Shown here piece after piece: positions 31,613-39,328 of a stretch of DNA of 39,328 nucleotides. The stretch covers positions 1 to 39,328 of the forward strand of contig NW_025064965.1 of assembly GCF_019112545.1 (NCBI RefSeq), read 5' to 3'. Made by a program: the position numbers and the translations under genes. How positions within the stretch are numbered: position 1 is the first letter of the stretch; every line of letters starts with the position of its first letter. The notes beneath the pieces were generated by a model that saw only the letters and a list, made by a program, of their open reading frames with translations, was not told the origin of the DNA and did not search any database. This DNA is from Guyanagaster necrorhizus (lineage: Eukaryota > Basidiomycota > Agaricomycetes > Agaricales > Physalacriaceae).

Positions 31613-33050
31613 TCAAGCAACCACCTGTACAGAATGAATGAACTTTCCACACATGATGGATTGGAGACACCTTACCGGCCAGCCGCTGGAAAAATCCAAT
31701 AGGTTGATGCCCAGCTAATAGAGGAATGCATTGGTGAGAATTTAGAAGAGAAGAGAGGGTCATACGCACGAAGCTTCCCGATGATGTATAATAATCTTGG
31801 TGAATAATCAATCAAAAAGTCGAAGAGAAGTCAGCTCAACCCAGAGTATACAAGAGTGAAGCCATCAACATCGTCCATCAAGTCTTGTCCTCCAGGACCC
31901 ACAATCTAATAGTCGACAGCAAGTTGTCCGCAACGCTCTCATTTTATAAGAGTACATACGCTAACATGGATGCCCAGAACCAGTGTTCCTTCGCCAAATG
32001 TCAAGACTATACCCGCTTGGTCAACAAAGCCAGATGCCACGCTAGATGTTGGGCTGTGGTAGAATGTCAGCAAAATGCAGGCTCATTGAGTCTGGACCTA
32101 CGATATAGATCTTCCGATGCGAATATTATAAGTCGATGGCCAACGAGGTGAACAAATAATAGAGGCTTTCATGATTGTATGTGACACTGGCCTCAATAGC
32201 GCCACCATCGATTGTGCGCTGGACGTTACGGTATTCATAGGAAGACCACTGGATGGCGAAAGACTACAGCAATGCTGTAATAAAACCAATCAAAGTACAT
32301 AGTTTGGGACGACTTGCGACTCGACTTTTTTTGACCCCGGTCCGACAACTCCCCAAAGAAAGGTACCAATTGCTACAATCTTGGTGGTACTCAATGGCCA
32401 CACATTCCAGGCAGGATAGATCCACTCACCTACTAAAAGGCTTTTGTGATATTAGTGCGACAGTATATTGTTGAGACCATGGAGGGGAATTTAATCACGT
32501 ACTTGAGGTCGATTGCCTAGTAGTGAACAACTATGGGATAGCGAAAGAAGATAGAAATCTCAATACCGACATTATAGTTGTTGCTTGACGAGGTCGATGT
32601 GATAAGCCCGTGGTTAATGAAGCTACCTAAAACGTAGTCTCTGGAATACCAGGAGTGACACACCTGGCAAACCGGCCGAAGATGTAGCATAGAAGATCGC
32701 AGACTCGAAAGTCGCTGAGGCCGACTATATTTGAAGATAAAATACTTTGTATGTTTTGAGATCCGAAAGACGACGCGCCGAAGTAAAGCTAGTTGTTATC
32801 CTTCTCTACAGACTACCGATAGTAACGACTTACATGGAGAATACCGTCTGCGTAATAGCGGTCCGAAGCCCAGCTATGGAACAGAGATGAGCCGCGTGTT
32901 TCTTCCAAAAAACCAGTGACCTTAGCCGTGAGGGTATACACTAAAGATAAAAGATCGCCATCCGGTCCGGCTGGAAAAATATCGTTGCACCACCTGAGCG
33001 CAATGCGATAGCAAACGCTATGCCATTGCCCTGTTACGATCTTCCGCAAA
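31613..33050 (-). pseudogene. Decayed second GH43 arabinanase copy
   Basis: On the minus strand the exons of the neighbouring GH43 gene can be followed in the same order: SWASDRYYADG, LYFGASSFGSQN, SAIFYATSSAGLPG, GLITSTSSSNNYN, NWYLSLGS, DGGAIEAS (catalytic Glu kept), YYLFTSL, VGPGGQDLMDD, YYTSSGSF and LLDFSSGWP, with a last exon GTGGTTGCTTGA (31624-31613) equivalent to that of the intact copy. Introns sit at the same places. The segment corresponding to WDICCEGTSST is deleted with a frame change, several splice sites are altered, and the signal-peptide exon is not found (5' limit about 33050 is approximate). It is thus an old DNA-level duplicate. The intact copy and this one flank the alcohol dehydrogenase pseudogene. 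Confidence 0.75.
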
Positions 33051-33159
33051 GATCTTGGATCTTGGCGGTTGTGTGCTATTATTTTGTTTGGAGGACAGCA
33101 GCTTTGGAAGCAAATAGCGTGACAAATATTCCTGTTCTCTTCTACGTCCATCATTGAAA

Positions 33160-34607
33160 ATGAGTAGTAAACAAGGCCAGCTGGACAAGGAAAAGGTGCA
33201 CTATCAGCTTGCGTACAAATGTATACTCACTGATGACCATTGTCAGGGAAATACATCTTTCAAGGCAGGGGATTATGCGATGGCTGTTGGACATTATTCC
33301 TCCGCAATTGTGAACGATCGAAAGGATTACACGCTTCCTTTGAATCGTGCTGCCGCATACCTCAAGTTAGGCAAGTACGTTTCTCGATAGACTGTATGGC
33401 AAGTACCCTTCTCATGCGCCCACATAGATACGACGATGCGGAAAGAGATTGCACGACCGTTCTATCTCTGAATATATCCAATGCCAAGGCTCTCTTTCGC
33501 AGGTCACAGGCTCGTGTCGGGATGGGAAAGCTGAAGGAGGCCGAAGGCGGTTGGTTTGCTTCACCTTACCCGACAGGATACTCAGCACGAAATATCAGAC
33601 CTTAGAGCTGCGGCGAAACTGGAACCCTCGAACGTGTCTATTACTCAAGAAATAACCAAGGTTACAGATGCCATAAAACGCTCGATTACCATTTCCAAGG
33701 TAATTCGGAAGCTTTAACGGAAGAATAATGTTTTTGATTATTCTCAGACTAAACCCATCGATGTTACACTCAATTCAAAACCAACGCGTCGCAGAATTCC
33801 GATCACCATCGTTGAGGATACAGTTGAAAAACCATCAGCATCTGGGATTTCGTCTATGTCTGAAAAGATTGAACCCTTTACGCAACCAGTAGCGACAAAA
33901 CAAACGGAAATACAGCCGATCCAGGCCTCGAAAGAAGTTAGCCCTGTGCAACGTCTCGTGGGCATCGCTCTAACGGTTGAAACGATAGGAACGCACATCT
34001 TCGACTCCCCAAGTGACATACACAGAAGCAAAACGGAGCCGAGACGACGTAAAAACTAGCCGCGTGGGCGGGGGGATTTTCAGAAGCGATGGCCCAAATA
34101 CGATATTCCCCACGAGAGAAGTGACTGTCCCTAAATCCAATGACGCAAAGGCCGCCACCTATCCCATAACGCAAAATTTTCCAGCGTCCACGGCCCCGAA
34201 ATCGCCTTCAGTTCCTGTGCCCAAAACATTATATGACCTAACAAAGGCTTGGGATATGCATCCGTCAACTGAGGAGCGGTTCCGAATCATCACAGTAGGT
34301 GCAATTTGTTTGATTAATGGTAAAAACTGACCTGCTTCTGAAGAGTGTGCCTCCAGCACAACTACCGGTTCTCTTTCAGGCGTCGCTAGAGCCAAGCTTT
34401 CTGGCATCCATCGTTGAAATATTTAGGAGCGCTTCCGACGAAGAAAAGAATGCCTCGATTGTCGTCGAATATCTAGACGCGCTGTCAAAGGTTCCCAGAA
34501 TTGGTACGATTACACTGTTTCTGAGTGAAGGAGAGCGTACGGTACTACGGAGGTTAGTAGAGAAGGTAGGCGTAGATAAAGTGAATGCAGTATGGCGAAA
34601 GGTGTAA
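33160..34607 (+). CDS. RPAP3: RPAP3-like TPR protein (R2TP-type co-chaperone)
   Basis: RPAP3/Spaghetti proteins link HSP90 to the R2TP complex in assembling RNA polymerase II, snoRNPs and PIKKs. Seven exons (33160-33195, 33247-33374, 33428-33549, 33599-33699, 33748-33936, 33989-34294, 34344-34607) give 381 residues. Residues about 10-110 are TPR repeats (GNTSFKAGDYAMAVGHYSSAI, PLNRAAAYLKLGKYDDAE, AKALFRRSQARVGMGK). A low-complexity linker follows. The C-terminal about 100 residues (YDLTKAWDMHPSTEERF, SVPPAQLPVLFQASLEPSF, EYLDALSKVPRIGTITLFLS) match the RPAP3_C domain, which binds RUVBL proteins. The fifth intron (33937-33988) is inferred from a frame change; its TCTAAC branch point supports it. 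The protein is shorter than animal RPAP3 and has only one TPR block. Confidence 0.88.
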
Positions 34608-34658
34608 ATAAATCTGCAGTTTCGGCATTTGCCGGAACACTGTCTGTTTAGGACTACA

Positions 34659-35722
34659 ATGAGTTTCCAGGACATCGAAGCAGGCTACTCCCATCCTGCC
34701 ACCACCACGACTTCGTCCGTGCCAAAGTCGAGCGAGGATGCTGCATTTCTTTCCCTTCAATCGTCGCTTTCCTTACAAGTATTCAAGATGAACGCCAATG
34801 TACAGGGCATCCTCAAGCTCGTGGACCAGCTGGGTACAGCGAAGGATTCTGATACTCTCCGAAAGAGCTTGTCTGTATCTTGCTGCTCTAACTTTTCTTC
34901 TTATCTGAGCTCTAGAAATGCAGACATGATTTGACGGAGAGCACCCGAGCAATGGCCAAACGCGGCTCTGAGGACCTCAAGAAACTGGCGGTTCAACAAT
35001 CGAGTCTCGTGTGTAATAGCATGCTGCAATCTCGTTACATACTCACATCATCTGCCTCAGCCTCATCAGCGCACGTCGCTCCAGAAGACATCCCATGACT
35101 TCCAGATGTCGTTGGCCGCATTTCAACGGGCGCAGCAAGTTAGCGCTGAACGTCAGAGGACAGTGGTCGAGGGCGTCAGACTAGCAGTCGAAGACGAACA
35201 CCAGTGCGAAATGGCCCATTAATACCCTGCAATATCTACTGACCATTCTAAGACACGATGATGAGCAGACCAACTCTCCGGAACAACGCCAAGCTCTGCT
35301 ACTTCAGAACCAACTATCCCCCCATGAACTTGCATATCAGGAATCTCTAATACAAGAAAGAGAAAATGACATTCGGGAGATTGAGACAGGAATACACGAG
35401 TTGTCGGAAATATTCCGCGATTTGGGCACCCTGGTTGAACAGCAGGGTGGATTGCTTGGTTCGTTGTTCGCGCATGCCTTGTCATACATCACTGATTACC
35501 GCCTCAGACAATATTGAATCCAACATGTCCTCAATAGCAGTCGACACCTCACGAGCGTCCGAAGAGCTCACCACAGCGGCGCAGTACCAACGTAAAGCTG
35601 CACGGAGAGCTGCTTGTCTTATGATTGTGCTTGTCATCGTAGTGGCGATCGTCTTATTAGCTGTAAATACACATCCCTTGGTGGCTAACGGAACTGACTG
35701 TTGTTTTTAGATCTTGTCGTAA
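34659..35722 (+). CDS. Syntaxin / Qa-SNARE (Pep12 or syntaxin-7 like)
   Basis: A tail-anchored membrane fusion protein, probably of endosome/vacuole traffic. Six exons (34659-34870, 34924-35008, 35061-35203, 35253-35458, 35508-35662, 35711-35722) give 270 residues. The N-terminal helical (Habc) region runs from about 25 to 150. The SNARE motif starts near RENDIREIETGIHELSEIF, continues RDLGTLVEQQGGLLDNIESN (the zero-layer Gln lies in EQQG) and ends QYQRKAARRA. A C-terminal hydrophobic anchor LMIVLVIVVAIVLLAILS ends at the stop. The last exon is just ATC TTG TCG TAA. I chose ATG 34659 over an upstream non-ATG start because the protein then begins MSFQDIEAG, as in related fungal proteins. Which syntaxin class it belongs to is not settled. 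Confidence 0.9.
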
Positions 35723-36237
35723 CGTCTCTGGACACATGCGTATGCTTTTCTATACCCGCTATTAATTAGCACCTTGCTCTATGTTATATAATATTATTAG
35801 TGGACAGTAAGTTGGGGGGCGGGGGGGCTGAAGGCAACTTCACGAAAGAGCGTGGCCCAGGTGCAATGATAACAGCGCGACATGTCATGACACCCTCCCT
35901 ATCTATGTCTGTCCCTAGTCTAATCTCTTCGTAGGTTTTATACACAGACACCCTTGTTCTATCGATGATTTTATCCAAGTTTACTCGTATCAAAGCGGTA
36001 TCAATGTGCGAATCTACTTCGATGACCTCATGAAAATTCGTAGAGGTTGTCTGAAAAGCCAGGCTGCGCTTCTCTGACCCAGCTAGCTTGTCCCCTTGTC
36101 ATCAAACTCAGGTCGCAATTAGCATAAAATGCTCGGAGCCGCATCAGTCAAGCAGTAGCTGAGTGTATGCATTCAGGGTGGAGATTGACCGATCCACGAG
36201 GTTTAGCATTACTGTTTATAAATACTATTGACACGCA
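35723..36237. other. Intergenic stretch with G-runs
   Basis: About 515 bp without a gene that I can support. It includes two adjacent G-runs (GGGGGGCGGGGGGG, 35815-35829) just after an AT-rich stretch. The minus-strand ORF 35784-35993 has no recognisable product. Confidence 0.45.
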
Positions 36238-36684
36238 TTGCTCCAGAATAGACTAGATCCTGAGGTTCTTCCGTTCCTTTGGTCTTTCTACTATATCCTT
36301 CCCAAGGAGCTCCACCATCGAGATCCAACGTTACGAGGGCTTGCTACGACAGACTGCCAACCTGACTTTCTACCAAGCACCTCGTCCCTTCAGATCCTCA
36401 GCAATGGATCCTTCGGTGAGTCGGCCATTTCTTTTCATGATGAGTGTACTTCAATTCTTCATATAGTTTCCGCCTGTCAACTCCTTTCCTCTCGATTTTA
36501 CGCCAGAAGCGAGGGAGTGGAATACGTGCCTCAACGCTGCTCAGAATGGGAGCACATAATTTCCTATCCGACTTCAAGAGATATACTGAGCATGTTAGTT
36601 GACACCTACTCCTTTGTCAAATTGGATAGATGTCGCATTGCATGTTGGCTCCCTATACCTCCACTGATTTTGTTTTGGATGTAA
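36238..36684 (+). CDS. Hypothetical ORF, 148 residues
   Basis: An open frame starting MLQNRLDPEVLPFLWSF precedes the BTB-like remnant on the same strand. I recognise no domain. It may be a chance ORF, part of a degenerate gene, or a first exon of the region downstream; no convincing splice link was found. Confidence 0.2.
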   Translation: MLQNRLDPEVLPFLWSFYYILPKELHHRDPTLRGLATTDCQPDFLPSTSSLQILSNGSFGESAISFHDECTSILHIVSACQLLSSRFYARSEGVEYVPQRCSEWEHIISYPTSRDILSMLVDTYSFVKLDRCRIACWLPIPPLILFWM

Positions 36685-37039
36685 TGGAATGTGGTACGGT
36701 TCAGCTCCGGAAGAACTGATATGATACCCTCTTTTGGGGTGAGTGTCATAATGTCGCATTCTTCTTGTCAATATAGAATTTCTTGATTCCAGGAATCAAG
36801 CTGATTCAGCACGGACGTACACGTAGCATTGCCCATGTACAATGACCATCCAGTCTTGGATGTGGAGGATTGCAATAGTGCTCAGACCACTATCAAAGTG
36901 ACAATGGACTGGCTGTCGTCGCACCTTCTGTGCGTAGTCTTTTGCACCCTTCAGTTTGCCGGCTTTGTGATCCCTCTCGCAGCCACCGAATCAGTCAAGC
37001 AACTACGTGAATGCCATATCGACAAAGTTACGCCCTGGT

Positions 37040-37876
37040 TTTAAGTTCCACGGAGTTCCTTGATACGCAGCTGGTTTCTTCAGATTAGGTTTTATTCCAC
37101 GTACACCAGCGTCGCCCCCTCAAAGCGCCTTTTAATGACTTTAACGAACTTTTACGCAATCCCGACTCCTGCATTACGGTCCCGGAAACGTCAAATCTGA
37201 TCAATATCATGTTGCACGCGGTCTACGACATTTCATGCTCACCTTTCCAGCCCAGCATCGATACGTTAATGGATGCTGTCCGCCTTTCTCCGAAATACGA
37301 CTTGCAGGTCAAGTACATCTCATCATCATTGCCGTTGTTTGACGACATTCGCCACCGGATGCCGCTATTAACGTACGTCGTAGCCTCGAGCCATGAGTTT
37401 GAGGACCTTGCGATTATCGCATCGGTCCACTTCCTTGCTTTGGATATCTCTACTATGAGCGACGAGATGGTCGAATCCATAAATCCCATATATTTAAGGC
37501 GCCTCTTTGATCTTCAGACCAGTCGGGTTAACGCATTCAAACGCCTTCTATCTGTTCCTCCAGAATCACACCTAGCGACACCAGAATGTGATTTTGTAGC
37601 TCAGAAATCTCTGACTAGGTCCTGGGCATTTTACGCTGATATGACAGCCGGCACAATCGAAAGTACGTTCCAAACACTTGATAGCGACGTTCCGTGCAGG
37701 CTGTGAGAGAAGTGCTTGATGTGACGTTAGCGATGATAGTCAGTAGCGGCACACAAGGACGAATCAAGGACCGGGTTGAAGACACCTCGATTCGGGGGGA
37801 AAAGGTAAGAAAGACTGGCGTAATTCTAGGCACGACCAAGTATTTATACGTAGATAAGAGTGGAGTGCATAGATAA
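37040..37876 (+). pseudogene. Agaric BTB/POZ-type protein, probably a pseudogene
   Basis: The frame reads LVSSD-stop-VLFHVHQRRPL (stop TAG at about 37085-37087), matching the start of a BTB fold in agaric proteins (SSDGVLFHVH). After the stop it stays open through 37209-37706: TVPETSNLINIMLHAVY, ISSSLPLFDDIR, MVESINPIYLRRLFDLQTSR, VNAFKRLLSVPPESH and LTRSWAF are the usual C-terminal blocks of this family, which is large in mushroom genomes. The last conserved Cys-containing block is broken: the frame meets a stop at 37704-37706, while a continuation (AVREVLDVTL...GRIKDRVED) lies in another frame to 37876. Alternatively the TAG could be the end of an intron (TTCAGATTAG) and the 3' change another intron. 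Function of intact relatives is unknown. Confidence 0.55.
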
Positions 37877-38002
37877 GCATAGTTCAAATAAAGTCCGGGT
37901 TTATGTTACGAAAAAGGAAGTAGAACGGGCCCGTCCGTTACATACGCCCTCCGATGCCTTGTGATCAAGGCATCCCTTCTAATAACAGCCACGTCGACAC
38001 CT

Positions 38003-39328
38003 TCAAGCAACATCCCTATAGTTCAACAAGCTGTCGTCCTCTGGATTATCAACATCCATGTCCTGCCCAACCTCCTTCTGATCCTTGCCCTGGCTGCCGG
38101 TCTTCTTCTGGAACTTCAAGCCCGCAAGACCACCAGATGATGATGAGGCCGACAGTGTGCCAGTGGTAGGGGCCACCGATTGGGGCACAAAAGGTTTCGC
38201 GGCAGCAGATAACATGGGTTTATCGGTGGTAGACATGCTGGAGGCTGTGGATGTGGATGCGGCGTTTGACATTGGTGCAGGAATGGACAAGGGTTGTGTG
38301 GGGATAGTCGACTGGTGAGATGGACCAGGGTGGCTATGTGAGCCAGTCTTCAAGGCTTGGACACCGCGGAAAGGGTGATTGATAGCGCGTATGTCCTTAG
38401 CCCTCTGCTTGTCGAGCTTCTTCGTCAAAATCAAGTTCGTTTTTCTCTTCTGAAACTTGGTCTCTCGTTCCCTCCTCCGTCTATTCTCCATTAGCTCCCA
38501 TTCCCTCAACTCCTCCAGTTCAGCCCTTTCTATAGCTGACAACGGTTCGACCTTTTGCGTGGGGGCAACAGGCAGCAAGTCATTGATCTTGATGGTTTTG
38601 TTTGGCACCTTCCAATGGCCAGTCGTCTCGTCGACATAGGGAAAAGCCTTTTTCTCCTGTATGGTGAAGTATGGTTCACGACGAGTAGCCTCGACCAAGT
38701 ACTCGTAACCAAGAGGCATCGGCTGATCGGTGGGTACATCGCCACCCTTCTTCATCACCATATCGGCTAGGATGCAGCAGCGCAAGACCTGAGAGCGGTC
38801 CAAGACGACGTCGTTGCTATTCACAAGGTTCTCAATTGTCAATTGCTGGGGTGTCACCTTCATGGCATCGAAGTCATAAGGTCTAATGTTGATGATGATC
38901 TCCGGAGCCATCGCGTGTTTGTGTAGGCTGCGATGAGACAATGAGCACAAATGAGGGGCGTCAGAGTGCTTGGAAGGGAAGTGTGGCGAGATTTCAGGTA
39001 AGTCTCGCCATTTATCCTTATCACGCCATCCCAATCTGACTAGATCCGTGGTCAGTGAGCCAATGAACATCTCCACGCCCTTATCTATGTTCTCTATCTG
39101 AGACATGGGTAATTGTGATATGGCCTTGACACCCAAGATGTCCAGATAATCTTGGAGCGCAGCTGTGTAACTCTGAGCATCGCTATAGGGCACCCAGGTC
39201 TTATCTCCGGATGCCCATTCAACCTCAAAGATGGCGCCTCGTCCTCTTCCTCTGTGAGAGATTATTCCCTTTACCTTCCATTCATTATCGGTCTCGGCAG
39301 TGAGGCCAATCTGACTGTGAAGTCTCCC
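38003..39328 (-). CDS. Chromodomain-containing hypothetical protein (N terminus outside window)
   Basis: The minus-strand frame is open from the window edge to the stop at 38003-38005 (441 residues visible). The first 60 residues fit a chromodomain: EWKVKGIISHRGRGRG, then AIFEVEWASGDKTWVPY, followed by a helix ALQDYLDILGV. Next comes a region of unknown fold (about 100-250), a highly charged helix rich in Glu/Arg (RAELEELREWELMENRRRRE), a Lys/Arg stretch, a Ser/Thr/Pro-rich linker and an acidic end (DMDVDNPEDD). A GTG in the TWVPY segment would be a false start, since homology continues upstream. Similar chromodomain ORFs occur in agaric genomes and are often repeat-associated; whether this one is a transposon protein or a host gene cannot be decided here. 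CG content is normal, so it is not decayed. Confidence 0.6.
   Translation of the reverse strand, partial: GRLHSQIGLTAETDNEWKVKGIISHRGRGRGAIFEVEWASGDKTWVPYSDAQSYTAALQDYLDILGVKAISQLPMSQIENIDKGVEMFIGSLTTDLVRLGWRDKDKWRDLPEISPHFPSKHSDAPHLCSLSHRSLHKHAMAPEIIINIRPYDFDAMKVTPQQLTIENLVNSNDVVLDRSQVLRCCILADMVMKKGGDVPTDQPMPLGYEYLVEATRREPYFTIQEKKAFPYVDETTGHWKVPNKTIKINDLLPVAPTQKVEPLSAIERAELEELREWELMENRRRRERETKFQKRKTNLILTKKLDKQRAKDIRAINHPFRGVQALKTGSHSHPGPSHQSTIPTQPLSIPAPMSNAASTSTASSMSTTDKPMLSAAAKPFVPQSVAPTTGTLSASSSSGGLAGLKFQKKTGSQGKDQKEVGQDMDVDNPEDDSLLNYRDVA

Overview
The window is fungal nuclear DNA, most likely from a mushroom-forming basidiomycete (Agaricomycetes). The evidence is short 45-60 nt GT-AG introns at high density, typical fungal housekeeping genes, a chromovirus-type Gypsy element, a Copia element, and protein families common in agaric genomes. 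The species cannot be told from sequence alone.

Left part (1 to about 18,350): a nest of retrotransposons. Bases 1-1531 are the 3' end of a relatively intact LTR element: a polypurine tract, then a 498-bp LTR, with an unusual antisense coiled-coil/Cys-motif ORF upstream of the LTR. It has broken the integrase of an old Gypsy copy on the minus strand (1532-9233). That copy was itself invaded by a Copia element (about 2807-5211) inside its reverse transcriptase. A second old copy of the same Gypsy family lies head to head on the plus strand (9234-17891), with both LTRs, no reverse transcriptase and a 1.4-kb insert. From 1532 to about 18,360 the DNA almost lacks CG dinucleotides and is full of stop codons, whereas the DNA on both sides is rich in CG. 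The plus-strand Gypsy LTR abuts a truncated, unrecognised three-exon gene (17892-18669), and the CG desert ends inside that gene.

Middle part (18,700 to 29,400): a compact block of apparently intact single-copy genes, most rebuilt here from several exons. They are TOA2 (TFIIA small subunit), FZO1 (mitofusin), RPF2 (ribosome assembly), a cytidine deaminase, a VPS68/TMEM50 membrane protein, ERG1 (squalene epoxidase) and a secreted GH43 arabinanase with 15 exons. FZO1/RPF2 and cytidine deaminase/VPS68 are divergent pairs; the second pair has only 51 bp between start codons.

Right part (29,800 to the end): an alcohol dehydrogenase pseudogene and a decayed second GH43 copy, then intact RPAP3-like and syntaxin (Qa-SNARE) genes, a probably broken BTB-type gene, and at the edge a chromodomain-containing ORF of unknown, probably transposon-linked, nature. 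No rRNA, tRNA or CRISPR array was recognised. Exon borders were read by eye from splice signals and family conservation; they have not been checked against transcripts.
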